Assembly: GCA_028278555.1 (NCBI GenBank)
Contig: JANQEA010000079.1
Span: forward strand, 1-64,000
Length of the DNA: 64,000 nt
DNA from: Candidatus Bipolaricaulota bacterium
Lineage (GTDB): Bacteria > Bipolaricaulota > Bipolaricaulia > UBA7950 > UBA9294
Direction of reading: 5' to 3'
The position numbers and the translations under genes were made by a program. Of the stretch, positions 16,124-25,320 are shown piece after piece. Under the pieces are notes generated by a model. The model did not search any database. It was not told the DNA's origin and was given only the letters and a program-made list of their open reading frames with translations. Within the stretch, counting starts at the first letter, position 1. Each line of letters begins with the position of its first letter.

Positions 16124-18534
16124 CCGACGGTTGGCGGCTCGTCTACAAGGGATTCGACCCGGAGGCGGAAGGACTCCGCGAAGCCCTCTGCGCTCTCGGA
16201 AACGGCCGGTTCGCGACCCGCGGCGCGGCGTCGGAGTCGCGTGCCGACGACATCCACTACCCAGGCACGTACCTCGCCGGAGGGTACAATCGATTGACGA
16301 GCGTCGTGGCCGGCCGCGACGTGGTGAACGAGGACCTGGTCAACTTCCCGAATTGGCTACCACTCTCCTTCCGCCCGGCCGGATGCGTCTGGCTCGGCGA
16401 AGGGGATCACGAGATCGTCGGCTACCGACAGGAACTCGACCTTCGGGGCGGCATCCTCCATCGGGAGCTCACCGTCCGCGATACCGAGGGGCGCGAGACA
16501 CGGCTTGTGGAGCAGCGGATCGTGCACATGGCGGACCCGCATCTCGCCGCGATCGCGTTGGATCTTGTCCCACTCAACTGGAGCGGACCGATAGAGATTC
16601 GCTCCGGGCTCGACGGTGGGGTGACGAACTGGGGCGTCGCTCGATACCGGGAGCTTCGCGGGGATCACGTCGAGGTCCTCGGAATCGGCGGAACGGACAA
16701 CGGACTGATCCACCTCCATGCGACGACGGTGCAATCGCGGCTGGAGGTGGCGCTCGCGGCGAGGACGAAGATCTGGGTTCGGGATCGGCTGGCCGCCCCG
16801 GATGGGGAGATCGATCCGCAGGGTGATGCGGTCTGGCAGATCCTCGGGCTGGAGGCGGAGGCCGAGTGCCCGATCCGGGTTGAGAAGGTCGTCGCCCTCC
16901 ACACGTCGCGCGATCCGGCGGTCGGCGATCTCGTCGAGGACGGGATGCTCGCCGTGCGGCGCGCACCGGACTTCGAAAGACTGCTCGCTACGCACCGGAG
17001 CGCATGGAACGCGCTATGGGGGCGATACGACGTCGAGGTCGACGTCTCGCCGGAGGCCGATCTCGAACCGCACTCGATCCAACTGATCCTCCGGCTTCAC
17101 ACGTTCCATCTCCTCCAGACGGCGTCGCCGCATTCGATCGGCCTCGATGCGAGCGTCCCGGCGCGCGGCCTTCATGGCGAGGCGTATCGCGGGCACATCT
17201 TCTGGGACGAGATGTACGTCCTCCCGTTCTACCTCCACCGGGATCCGGGTCTGGCCCGGTCGCTCCTTCTCTACCGCGTGAACCGGCTCCGCGCCGCGAA
17301 AGCGAACGCGGCTGCCGACGGCCGTGACGGCGCGATGTATCCCTGGCAGAGCGGATCGAACGGTCGCGAGGAGACGCAGATCATCCACCTGAATCCCCGG
17401 TCGGGTGCGTGGGATCCGGATCACAGTCACCTCCAACGGCACGTGAACGGGGCGATCGCCAAGAACGTCTGGGATTACGTGCGGACGACCGACGATCGCG
17501 GTTTCCTCGCGCGGGGTGGGGCGGAGACCCTTCTCGAGATCGCGCGATTCTGGGCGAGTATGGCCGGAGAAGCAGTGGACGGCCGATTCGGCATCGCCGG
17601 TGTGATGGGCCCGGACGAGTTCCACGAGAGCTATCCGGGAGCATCCGAGGGCGGGCTCCGGAACAACGCGTACACGAACATCCTCGCCGCCTGGTGCATC
17701 GATCGGGCTCTGGCCGCGATCGACCTGCTCGACGAAACGGATCGAACCGAGGTCGTCGAGACGATCGGACTGACGTCCGCTGAGACGGAGCGCTGGTGCG
17801 CCATCGTCGCCCGGATGACGATCCCCGTTCTCGACAACGGTCTAATCGAGCAGTTCGAGGGGTACGGAGGGCTGGAGGAACTCGATTGGGAAGCCTACCG
17901 CGCGAAGTACGGGAGCATCGGGCGGCTCGATCGGATTCTGAAGGCGGAGGGGGATTCCCCGGATTGGTACAAGCTCTCGAAGCAGGCCGATCTGTGTATG
18001 CTCTTCTACGTCTTCGATCGCGACGAGCTTGCATCACTCCTTGCCAGAACCGGTTACGAGCTGACCGAGGCGAAGATGCGCGAGACGATCGAGTACTACC
18101 GGCGGCGAACCTCCCACGGGTCGACGCTCAGTCACATCGTCTTCGCGGCGATCCTCGACGAGCTCGATCGGGAGGCGAGCTGGGCCCACTTCATCGAGGC
18201 GCTCCGCAGCGACGTCGATGACGTGCAGGGGGGGACGACACCCGAAGGGATCCATACTGCGGTTATGGCGGGAACCGTCCGCCACACGCTCGAGCGGTTC
18301 GCCGGGCTCCGTTTGACCGCGGAGTGCCTGTCTGTGGCGCCCCGCCTCCCGGATGGGATCGACCGGATCCGGTTCGCCGTCCGTTGGCGTGACGTGCTTG
18401 TATCGGTCGAAGTCGACCGCCTGCGGGTCCGGTTCGAGGTCCAGGCCGGTGCTCGTTCCGGCGTCCCGGTCCGAGTGGACGATGCGTCCGGGACAGCGAT
18501 GCCCGGCGAGCCACTCGACGTTCCGCTCGCGTAG
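16120..18534 (+). CDS. GH65 family disaccharide phosphorylase
   Basis: Phosphorolyses an alpha-glucosidic disaccharide to beta-glucose 1-phosphate and glucose. The 804 residues have the GH65 N-terminal beta-sandwich, HGEAYRGHIFWDEMYVLPF at the start of the barrel, GVMGPDEFHE with the general acid E500, and THGSTLS-like TSHGSTLSH in the phosphate-binding region, which favours phosphorylase over hydrolase. Trehalose, kojibiose, maltose or nigerose are possible substrates. Start overlaps the upstream stop as ATGA, placing the product next to the phosphoglucomutase that would use it. Confidence 0.9.
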   Translation: MTDGWRLVYKGFDPEAEGLREALCALGNGRFATRGAASESRADDIHYPGTYLAGGYNRLTSVVAGRDVVNEDLVNFPNWLPLSFRPAGCVWLGEGDHEIVGYRQELDLRGGILHRELTVRDTEGRETRLVEQRIVHMADPHLAAIALDLVPLNWSGPIEIRSGLDGGVTNWGVARYRELRGDHVEVLGIGGTDNGLIHLHATTVQSRLEVALAARTKIWVRDRLAAPDGEIDPQGDAVWQILGLEAEAECPIRVEKVVALHTSRDPAVGDLVEDGMLAVRRAPDFERLLATHRSAWNALWGRYDVEVDVSPEADLEPHSIQLILRLHTFHLLQTASPHSIGLDASVPARGLHGEAYRGHIFWDEMYVLPFYLHRDPGLARSLLLYRVNRLRAAKANAAADGRDGAMYPWQSGSNGREETQIIHLNPRSGAWDPDHSHLQRHVNGAIAKNVWDYVRTTDDRGFLARGGAETLLEIARFWASMAGEAVDGRFGIAGVMGPDEFHESYPGASEGGLRNNAYTNILAAWCIDRALAAIDLLDETDRTEVVETIGLTSAETERWCAIVARMTIPVLDNGLIEQFEGYGGLEELDWEAYRAKYGSIGRLDRILKAEGDSPDWYKLSKQADLCMLFYVFDRDELASLLARTGYELTEAKMRETIEYYRRRTSHGSTLSHIVFAAILDELDREASWAHFIEALRSDVDDVQGGTTPEGIHTAVMAGTVRHTLERFAGLRLTAECLSVAPRLPDGIDRIRFAVRWRDVLVSVEVDRLRVRFEVQAGARSGVPVRVDDASGTAMPGEPLDVPLA

Positions 18535-18572
18535 CTTCGGCTTCGGGGCACTTCCCTCGGGAAGGAGGATCC

Positions 18573-19502
18573 GTGTCGAGTTCGATCGAACGGCCGCCCC
18601 TTCCGGTGAAGGGTTTCGCGCACCTGGGAATAGTTTATCTGGTCTGGGGGAGCACCTACCTCGCGATCCGATTGGCCGTCCGGGAGGGGGCTGGCTTTCC
18701 GCCGTTCGCCCTCGGAGCGATTCGCGTCCTTGTTGCCGGCTCGTTCCTCCTCGGCTGGGCGGTTGTCCGGCGGATGCGTGTCCGCCTATCGAGAGGGGAG
18801 TGGGTGACGCTGGCGATTGCGGGGCTTCTGATGTGGCCCGGCGCGAATGGACTCGTCAACTGGGGCGAGCAGCGCGCCGATTCGAGCTACGCAGCTCTCC
18901 TGGTCGGCGCCTTGCCGATCTGGACGGCGACGATCGAAGCGATCCTCGATCGTCGTCGCCCTTCCTGGCGGCTCGGGCTGTCGCTTCTCGTCGGGTTCGC
19001 GGGTCTGGGTCTGCTGACCCTGCCGAGGCTAGCCGGTGCCGGTGGTGTGGACGTGCTGACGATCCTCGCGTTGCTGATCGCCCCGATCTCGTGGGCGATT
19101 GGATCTGTTCTTCAACTTCGCAGGCCGGTCGGGGTGACGCCGCTGGTCAGCGCTGCGTACCTCCACCTGTTCGGAGGGATCGGATTCGCGGTCCTCTTCT
19201 TCCTCACTCGCGAGCCGCTTCCGGGGCCGACGGTCGAAGCCTGGGGCGCCCTCGCCTATCTGATTGTTGCCGGATCGATCCTGGCATTCACGTCCTACAT
19301 CCGCTCGCTGCGGCTCCTCCCGATCAACGTGGTGATGACGTTCGCATACGTCAATCCCGCGATCGCCGTCCTCCTCGGCTGGGCGATTCTTCGCGAGCCG
19401 ATCACCCCGCCGATTCTCGGCGGGATGACGCTGATTCTTCTCGGTGTCTGGGGGATCTTCCGCGAGAAGTACGGCGTGCGCATGCGTCAAGAACGGAGGT
19501 AG
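18573..19502 (+). CDS. EamA/DMT family transporter
   Basis: A 309-residue inner-membrane protein with about ten helices in two EamA repeats: GIVYLVWGSTYLAIRLAV near the N-terminus and a second repeat from about 155. The WGSTYLAIR and VGALPIWTA wording fits the YedA/RhaT-like branch of drug/metabolite transporters. The substrate is unknown; export of an amino acid, sugar or overflow metabolite is usual. A GTG start at 18573 follows GGAAGGAGG. It lies 38 bases after the GH65 gene and is probably in the same transcript. Confidence 0.88.
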   Translation: MSSSIERPPLPVKGFAHLGIVYLVWGSTYLAIRLAVREGAGFPPFALGAIRVLVAGSFLLGWAVVRRMRVRLSRGEWVTLAIAGLLMWPGANGLVNWGEQRADSSYAALLVGALPIWTATIEAILDRRRPSWRLGLSLLVGFAGLGLLTLPRLAGAGGVDVLTILALLIAPISWAIGSVLQLRRPVGVTPLVSAAYLHLFGGIGFAVLFFLTREPLPGPTVEAWGALAYLIVAGSILAFTSYIRSLRLLPINVVMTFAYVNPAIAVLLGWAILREPITPPILGGMTLILLGVWGIFREKYGVRMRQERR

Positions 19503-19504
19503 AG

Positions 19505-19705
19505 ATGCTAGGGATTAGTGGGCTTGTCTTCGCAATCTCCGGGACAGGGCTTCTGGGCATGTACGGTTTTCCGATGAACCTGACTCCAGTACGGTGGCAG
19601 ACCTCATGGCAAAGCTGGCTAGGGTTCGGACTCCTACTGGTCGGTCTTGCACTCCAGCTTACAGCCGAAATCATGCGGAAAGTGAGACGCCAGGGAGCAA
19701 GGTAG
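19505..19705 (+). CDS. Small two-helix membrane protein (66 residues)
   Basis: Starts two bases after the EamA stop with an ideal ribosome site (GGAGGT then AGAG before ATG), so it is very likely translated. Two hydrophobic stretches are visible, about 2-22 and 38-56, joined by a loop with Trp residues, and a basic tail (RKVRRQGAR). Codon use is more AT-rich than its neighbours (several A- or T-ending codons in the first 20), hinting at a separate origin. No family recognised; it could be a helper of the transporter upstream. Confidence 0.7.
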   Translation: MLGISGLVFAISGTGLLGMYGFPMNLTPVRWQTSWQSWLGFGLLLVGLALQLTAEIMRKVRRQGAR

Positions 19706-19711
19706 GGGGGA

Positions 19712-19993
19712 TTACTCGACGACCTCGACGTCCTTCCAGAAGGCGAGGTGATCCCTGACCTCTGCGGCCGCCTCCTTCGGTTCCGGATAGAACCAGGCGG
19801 CGTTCCGGCTCTTCTTGCCTTCGGCGACCACGTTGTAGTAGTGCGCCTCGCCCTTCCAGGGGCAGGTCGATCGATGTCTGCTCTCCTGGAGGAACTTCCG
19901 GTTCACCGACTCGGGTGGGAAGTAATGGTTGTTCTCGATGACAACCGTCCGATCGCTCTCGGCAATGACGTGGCCGTTCCAGATCGCTCGCAT
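19712..19993 (-). CDS. DUF427 domain protein
   Basis: A 93-residue protein covering the complete DUF427 fold: an AIWNGHVIAESDRTVVIENNHYFP start, then STCPWKGEAHYYNVV and the C-terminal AAWFYPEPKEAAAEVRDHLAFW. These proteins are small, beta-rich and of unknown biochemical role. It is convergent with the 66-residue membrane protein, six bases away, and starts behind GGAGGGATC. It seems to form its own transcript. Confidence 0.9.
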   Translation of the reverse strand: MRAIWNGHVIAESDRTVVIENNHYFPPESVNRKFLQESRHRSTCPWKGEAHYYNVVAEGKKSRNAAWFYPEPKEAAAEVRDHLAFWKDVEVVE

Positions 19994-20076
19994 GATCCCT
20001 CCTTGGGTTTCCTACCGTAGCAGGTTCGCGCGGGCGCGTGAAGGAGACGTGAGGATTGCATCGGGCGCAAATGAAA

Positions 20077-20105
20077 CGGCGGCTCCGCCTCGTACGGAGC
20101 CGCCG
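20077..20105 (-). terminator. Rho-independent-like terminator of the small membrane protein gene
   Basis: Arms CGGCGGCTCCG and CGGAGCCGCCG with a 7-base loop. On the minus strand the stem is followed by TTTCATTTG. It lies 22 bases after the stop of the gene ending at 20128. Confidence 0.65.
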
Positions 20106-20127
20106 AGCGAATCGGTTATTGTGCGAC

Positions 20128-20511
20128 TCAGAGGTTCAGCGCGTCGAGGATGATCCGGACGATCAGCAGCACCCAGCCGACGATGATCCCGATCCAGATG
20201 ATCCGCCGGGCGAAGTCGAGAAGCCCGAAGAGCAGCAGGATGAGGGTGATGAAGGCGAGATAGCCGATTGGCTTCTCCAGATCGGTCGAGACGCGGTCGT
20301 TGGTGATCAGATTGAGGATGTACAGGACGCCCTGTCCGAGATACGTGGCGACGCTATCGATGTAGGTGAGCGCTTGGTTGACGGCGGTCTCGGTCGCCTC
20401 CTGCACCGGCTCGGGGATGGCGGGCTGCGCGTCTTGCGCCAGCCCAGTGAGTGGAATCAGACAGATCACACCGAGTAACACGTAGACAACGGCATGCTTC
20501 TTTGGAGTCAT
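20128..20511 (-). CDS. Small secreted/membrane protein of unknown function
   Basis: 127 residues. A cleavable signal peptide is visible at 1-25 (VYVLLGVICLIPLTGLAQDA), followed by a short acidic region and then two membrane helices at about 80-97 and 101-123 separated by a short basic loop (DFARRIIW). The start is set by AAAGGGGGG upstream of the ATG at 20511. No family recognised. A hairpin terminator follows, so it looks like a single-gene unit. Confidence 0.65.
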   Translation of the reverse strand: MTPKKHAVVYVLLGVICLIPLTGLAQDAQPAIPEPVQEATETAVNQALTYIDSVATYLGQGVLYILNLITNDRVSTDLEKPIGYLAFITLILLLFGLLDFARRIIWIGIIVGWVLLIVRIILDALNL

Positions 20512-20646
20512 CGGCCCCCCTTTCGATGGCCGCACAACTCTATCACGGAGATTCGGGGCCCGTGAGACGCCGCCTGTCCCGTCCGGTCCCTCCACTCGCC
20601 ACCAAGCAGGTGGGTGCGAGTGTCCGCCGTCTGGGGGGCGCGTCTG

Positions 20647-22020
20647 TCAGCTGTTTGACGAGTCGACGGCTCGGGGGTCGATCCCGGCCCGGAACGCCTT
20701 GAGCAATCGGGCCATCAGCACGGCGGTGACTACGGCGGCGAGTCCGTCGGCGATCGGGAACGCCGTCCAGATGCCGGGCAGACCGATGAACCGAGGGAGG
20801 ATGAAGACGAGCGGGATCAGGAGGATGACCTGACGGAGGACGGCGAGAATGAACGCCGGGAGCGCGTGGCCGAGGGCCTGGTACATCCCCCCGGCGACGA
20901 TCTGAAACCCGACGGTCGGCAGCGCGATGACGATGATCCGGATCGCCCGCGCGCCGAGTGCGACGACCTCCGGGTCCCGGAGGAAGATCCGCATGAATCC
21001 GTGCGGGAACAACAAGAGCAGCGCGGAGACAAGGACCGAGAAGGCGGTCGTGATCCAGATCGAAAGGCGGACCGCCTCCCGCGCCCGCGGCATCAGTCCG
21101 GCGCCGTAGCTGTACCCGACGATCGGCATCATCCCCTGGATCACCCCGAACATCGGGAGGAAGAGAACCATGAACAGCCGGTTGATCACGCCGTACGCGG
21201 CGATCGCCGGCGTGCCGCCGTAGAATCCGAGCGACCGGTTGAGGAAGACGACCGCGAAACTCCCCGCGACCATCCGCGCGAACGAGCCGGATCCGATCCG
21301 GAACATCTCGACGGCAAGCTCCCAGCGTGGCTTGAGATCTCGCAACCGGATCCGGAGTTCACTCTTCCCGCGCCGATAATGGAGGCCGATGTAGATCGCG
21401 GCGATCCCCTGGGCGATGATCGTGGCGAGGGCGGCTCCGCGTGTCCCCATCGAGTAGTAGCCGATGAACGCCAGATCCAGAACGATGTTGAGCCCTGAAC
21501 CGGCTGCCATTGCGATCATCGCCGTCCGCGCGTCCCCCTCGGCACGTACAAGGAAGTTGCCGGTCATCGAGAAGACGAAGAACGGGCTGCCGATCAGGAT
21601 GACTGTCAGGTAATCGACGACATGAGGGAGGGCCTCCGGGGTCGCTCCGAGAACGTGGGCAGCCGATCGGATCAAGACGAGGCAGGCGATCGCGACGATC
21701 GCGCTCAGCCCAAGCGAGAGGGAGACGGCGTTGCCGAGGCCGAGCTCGGCACGGTCCCGATCGCCGGCGCCGAGACTCCGGGAGATGATCGAGGCGCCCC
21801 CGATTCCGATCGTCTGCGCGATCGCCATCAGGAAGATCTGAACCGAGAAGGAGACGGCGAGCCCGGCGACCGCCTCGGAACCGACCCAGTACCCGAGGGC
21901 GGCAGTGTCGGCGAGGTTGTACGCCGCGTTGACGAGAAGGGCGGCCGTCGCCGGCGCGGCGAGGCGCGTGAGGAGCGTGGATACCCGCTCGGTTCCCAAT
22001 CGAGAGCTGTAGTCCGGCAC
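20647..22020 (-). CDS. MATE family multidrug/metabolite exporter
   Basis: A 457-residue inner-membrane antiporter with about twelve helices in two bundles. The first helix region reads LAAPATAALLVNAAYNLADTAALGYWVG, the family's usual opening, and GNFLVRAEGDARTAMIAM is the MATE loop motif around helix 5. It is likely driven by sodium or protons; the substrate is unknown. The GTG at 22020 behind a run of six G is preferred to a TTG at 22044 that lacks a ribosome site. Convergent or independent of neighbours; a hairpin lies upstream. Confidence 0.88.
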   Translation of the reverse strand: MPDYSSRLGTERVSTLLTRLAAPATAALLVNAAYNLADTAALGYWVGSEAVAGLAVSFSVQIFLMAIAQTIGIGGASIISRSLGAGDRDRAELGLGNAVSLSLGLSAIVAIACLVLIRSAAHVLGATPEALPHVVDYLTVILIGSPFFVFSMTGNFLVRAEGDARTAMIAMAAGSGLNIVLDLAFIGYYSMGTRGAALATIIAQGIAAIYIGLHYRRGKSELRIRLRDLKPRWELAVEMFRIGSGSFARMVAGSFAVVFLNRSLGFYGGTPAIAAYGVINRLFMVLFLPMFGVIQGMMPIVGYSYGAGLMPRAREAVRLSIWITTAFSVLVSALLLLFPHGFMRIFLRDPEVVALGARAIRIIVIALPTVGFQIVAGGMYQALGHALPAFILAVLRQVILLIPLVFILPRFIGLPGIWTAFPIADGLAAVVTAVLMARLLKAFRAGIDPRAVDSSNS

Positions 22021-22049
22021 CGGTCCCCCCTCTATCGAAGCCAAGGCGT

Positions 22050-22067
22050 TGCGGCCATCAGGCCGCA
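22050..22067. terminator. Short hairpin between MATE and the LolA-like gene
   Basis: Arms TGCGGCC and GGCCGCA with loop ATCA, 45 bases after the stop of the LolA-like gene on the minus strand. No T-run follows, so a terminator role is only likely. Confidence 0.4.
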
Positions 22068-22111
22068 GCCGTTGATACTACTCGAGTCGATCGTCAGAAG
22101 GAAGGCCGACG

Positions 22112-22864
22112 CTACGGCGGTCCGAGGGCGTCGGGGTCGAAGAGGGATGGGTCGAGCGTCTCCGTGCCGATCTCGAGGATCACGGAGGTCGTGATCCGTC
22201 CGAGCAACAGCCGGTTGACGATCCGCTGGGTCCTGACGTAGACGTCTCCCCCCTCGCGTTCCTCGTAGTCCTCGTAGAAGACCTCGTAGAAGGGGAGGCC
22301 GCTGACGGCATAGAGGATCGCCGAGAGCGGTCGGAGGGATTCCGGATCGACGGTGACGGTCACCGCCTGGAAGGCGACGGTGAAGTCGATCGCGACGAGA
22401 TCGATCTCCCATCGCTCGGTCCCGGGCTCGTCGCTGACCGACCGGCGTTCCTCGACGACGTACGAGTCGGCGAAACGGATCCCGCTCGTCTGCGCGACGG
22501 CCGAATCGCCGAAGACCTCGGTGGTGGCGCTTGTCTTGATCGGGAAGTCGAGTTCCGGGCCGAAGAAGAAGGTCGCGTCCGGGGTCGAGAGGAAGATCTG
22601 CCCCGCGAGTTCTTCGGGTTCGGCGAACTCGATCCGCGCGAACGATCCGTCCTCCGACTCGAAGAAGGAGAGAGACAACTGCGCTTCGCGGGTCTCGTCC
22701 GGCGTCTCGGAGACGATCCGGATGGTAAGGGTGGTGATGTCGTCGTCAGTGAATCGGGCCGCATCGAGCGCGGCGAGGAGTTCGGCGTCGGTCGGCTCCT
22801 GCGCGAGCGCAGGAGCGGCGGCAAGCGCCACGAGGACGGTGAGAGCGATCAGTGCGCGTTTCAT
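22112..22864 (-). CDS. LolA-superfamily outer-membrane lipoprotein-sorting-like protein
   Basis: A 250-residue secreted protein with a signal peptide at about 1-21 (ending APALAQ). The mature part is beta-rich: ARFTDDDITTLTIRIVSETPDETREAQLSLSFF and a long half-barrel-like series of strands ending in the DVYVRTQRIVNRL region. This matches the LolA/LppX-like proteins that are often encoded beside FtsX-type ABC exporters. It presumably carries or senses a lipid or lipoprotein in the periplasm. It follows the permease gene by 22 bases. Start chosen at the ATG behind AAAGGAG. Confidence 0.75.
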   Translation of the reverse strand: MKRALIALTVLVALAAAPALAQEPTDAELLAALDAARFTDDDITTLTIRIVSETPDETREAQLSLSFFESEDGSFARIEFAEPEELAGQIFLSTPDATFFFGPELDFPIKTSATTEVFGDSAVAQTSGIRFADSYVVEERRSVSDEPGTERWEIDLVAIDFTVAFQAVTVTVDPESLRPLSAILYAVSGLPFYEVFYEDYEEREGGDVYVRTQRIVNRLLLGRITTSVILEIGTETLDPSLFDPDALGPP

Positions 22865-22886
22865 GGGATCTCCTTTCGTGGGTTCA

Positions 22887-24098
22887 TCAGACACTCCTCA
22901 GCGCGTCGACGATCTCGATCCGCGCGTTCCGCCACGAGGGGAAGAGCGCGCTGAGCAGGGTCGAGAGGAGGACGGTCAGGACGGGCATCAGCACGACCTC
23001 GGTGCTCAGGCCGAGCCGGATTGCCTGCGGAATGGCGGCTCCCGGAGGCGTCCACGTGAATCCGATCCCATTGAAGAGGAGGATCAGCGCGACGCTGATC
23101 AGCGCACCGGCCACCGCGCCGATCAGTCCGAGGAATCCGGCCTCCAGAAGGAACGAGCGGAAGACCCGCCCTCTCGGCGTTCCGAACGCTCTCAACGTTC
23201 CGACCTCCCGCGATCGCTCGAGGAACGAAATCGTCAGCACCTCGAGGACACTGAAGAAGACGAGGATCGCGACGCCGATCATCGCCAGGCCGGAGAAGGC
23301 ACCGTAGAACGATGAGATCGATTCGTAGGACGGGTTCAGCTCCTCCCACGTCCGCGTGACGAGCGGGATGTCCGCGTCTGTCAGCCGCGCCTGAAGCGCC
23401 GCGGCGAAGGCGGCGGCCTCGCCGAGATCCTCGAGCCCGATCAGGATCCGCTCGACACCGTCGGTCTTCAGCAAACGCTGAACGAAGGAGATCGGGAAGA
23501 GACCGAGCTGTCCTTCCAGCTCCTCGAAGGCGTACGTAACCTCGCCGATGACATCGACGGTCGCCGCGTTGAAGTTGCCGGAGACGGTCCCGGTGGCGAT
23601 GTTGATCCGGTCTCCCGGGCCGACGTTCAGCTTCCGAGCCAGCGCGCGGCCGAGGACAACCTGCCGATCCGACGATTCACCGAGCGGGTCGCCGATCGTC
23701 ACGATGCACTCGTAGTCCTGAACGTCGCTGCATGGGACGACGCCCCGGCCGATGATCAGTGTGCTCCCCGACTCATCGCCGACGAGCCCGGCGAAGTTCA
23801 GCTGCCACGAGACTCCGACGACCCCCGGAAGGGCGGAGACTTCGCTCAAGACCCGATCGAGGCGGACGGGATCGATCAAGTACTCGAATCCGTCGGTCGT
23901 GTTCTCGAAGAGACCCTCGGCGGCGACCTGGACGGCGCCGGATTCGCTCGCCAGTGAGACCTGGGTCGAGCGGAGCGCTTCTTCGATGAATCCGAGGACG
24001 GAGGCGAGGACGGCGAATCCGACGACGATTACGGTGAGGCTGAACAGGGTTCGTCGCCGGTTTCGGAAGACGTTTCGCAAGGCGGTCTTGATCTGCAT
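22887..24098 (-). CDS. FtsX/MacB-type ABC permease, second copy
   Basis: A 403-residue permease with one N-terminal helix (about 21-42), a large periplasmic domain and three C-terminal helices, the LolC/MacB plan. The cytoplasmic motif SFLERSREVGTLRAFGTPRGRVF precedes the last helices. It has the same length as the permease upstream and matches it in both end regions (FRNRRRTLFS at the start, RTREIGTIRALGT-like motif near the end), so the pair arose by duplication. Works with the LolD-like ATPase; substrate probably a lipoprotein or lipid. Confidence 0.88.
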   Translation of the reverse strand: MQIKTALRNVFRNRRRTLFSLTVIVVGFAVLASVLGFIEEALRSTQVSLASESGAVQVAAEGLFENTTDGFEYLIDPVRLDRVLSEVSALPGVVGVSWQLNFAGLVGDESGSTLIIGRGVVPCSDVQDYECIVTIGDPLGESSDRQVVLGRALARKLNVGPGDRINIATGTVSGNFNAATVDVIGEVTYAFEELEGQLGLFPISFVQRLLKTDGVERILIGLEDLGEAAAFAAALQARLTDADIPLVTRTWEELNPSYESISSFYGAFSGLAMIGVAILVFFSVLEVLTISFLERSREVGTLRAFGTPRGRVFRSFLLEAGFLGLIGAVAGALISVALILLFNGIGFTWTPPGAAIPQAIRLGLSTEVVLMPVLTVLLSTLLSALFPSWRNARIEIVDALRSV

Positions 24099-24108
24099 TC
24101 GGGTCCCC

Positions 24109-25320
24109 CTATTCCACCCTCAACGCGTCGACGACGCGGAGTCCGGATGTCTGAATCGCCGGGAAGAGCGCCGACAGAAGCGTCGCGATCAGGCTGACCA
24201 CGAACGGCGGAACGGCTGTCATCCAAGTGAGCCGTACGGCAAGGAGGCTTGACTCGACGGTCCCCGGCGGGCGCCATTCGATCCCGAGTCCGTTGAAGCC
24301 GAGGCCGAGCAAGAACCCGGCTGCGACGCCGGCGAGGCTTCCGATCAGGGCGAGCCATCCGCTCTCGATCAGCAACTGGCCGAAGACCTGGCCGCGGGTC
24401 GTCCCGAGGGCTCGGATGGTTCCGATTTCGCGGGTCCGCTCGAGAAACGCGAGGGTAAGCACCTGGAGGATGATGAAGAAGACAAGAACGAAGACCGCGA
24501 GCGTGAGGAACCCGAACAGGATATCGAAGAACCCGGCGAGCTGCCGATAGATCGGCGAGAGCTCGTACCAGGTTCGTACCTCGAGGGCGAGGCCTGCGTC
24601 GGCCAGCTGGCGATCGATCGCTGTTGCGGCACGATCGGTGTCGGCGATGTCGCTCAGGCCGATGATCAGCCGATCGACGCCGGCCGTGTTGAGCAGGAGT
24701 TTGGCGAACGTCTGCGGCATGAAGAGCGTCTGCAGTTCGACCTGCTCGGACGTGAATCGATAGATGCCGACAATCTGGAGCGGTGTCGCGTTGAACGCCC
24801 CGGCGACAGTCGTCAGAGTGAGGGTGACGGCGTCGCCGACGCCAACCCCGAGCCGCCCGGCGAGCGACCGACCGATCAGGATCGATGCGACGTCGGACGG
24901 ATCGAGGGGGCGACCCTCGACGATCAGACCATCGGCGTTCAGCGTTGGGTTCCCCGGAACCTGGGCGGTGATCCGGACGACCTGCGTCTGATTGCCTGCA
25001 GCGAGAAGCCCGGGGAACTGAACCTGCGTCGTCACCCCTGTGATCCCGGCGTGCTCGGCGAGGAGTTCGAGAATCTCAGCCTCCGTCTCCGGGGCGATCA
25101 GATAGTCGTATCCATCCGCCGTGTCGTTCCACAGGACCGGAGAGGCGATTTGGAGGTTCCCGTACTCTCCGACGGTCGTTGCCTGAATCTGCGTCCGGGA
25201 GTCCTCGAGAAACCCGTAGACGAAGAGCGAAATGGCCGTTCCCAGGCCGATGATCGCGACCGAGAGGATCGTCCGCCGCCGGTTACGAAGGAGACTTCGG
25301 AGCGGAATCCACCAGGTCAT
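24109..25320 (-). CDS. FtsX/MacB-type ABC permease, first copy
   Basis: A 403-residue permease with the same topology as its paralogue: helix at about 15-36, periplasmic domain to about 275, and three C-terminal helices. The conserved cytoplasmic element LAFLERTREIGTIRALGTTRGQVF is present. Its first 38 bases overlap the end of the ATPase gene, and it is 10 bases from the second permease, so the ATPase and two permeases form one asymmetric transporter in the LolCDE style. Confidence 0.88.
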   Translation of the reverse strand: MTWWIPLRSLLRNRRRTILSVAIIGLGTAISLFVYGFLEDSRTQIQATTVGEYGNLQIASPVLWNDTADGYDYLIAPETEAEILELLAEHAGITGVTTQVQFPGLLAAGNQTQVVRITAQVPGNPTLNADGLIVEGRPLDPSDVASILIGRSLAGRLGVGVGDAVTLTLTTVAGAFNATPLQIVGIYRFTSEQVELQTLFMPQTFAKLLLNTAGVDRLIIGLSDIADTDRAATAIDRQLADAGLALEVRTWYELSPIYRQLAGFFDILFGFLTLAVFVLVFFIILQVLTLAFLERTREIGTIRALGTTRGQVFGQLLIESGWLALIGSLAGVAAGFLLGLGFNGLGIEWRPPGTVESSLLAVRLTWMTAVPPFVVSLIATLLSALFPAIQTSGLRVVDALRVE

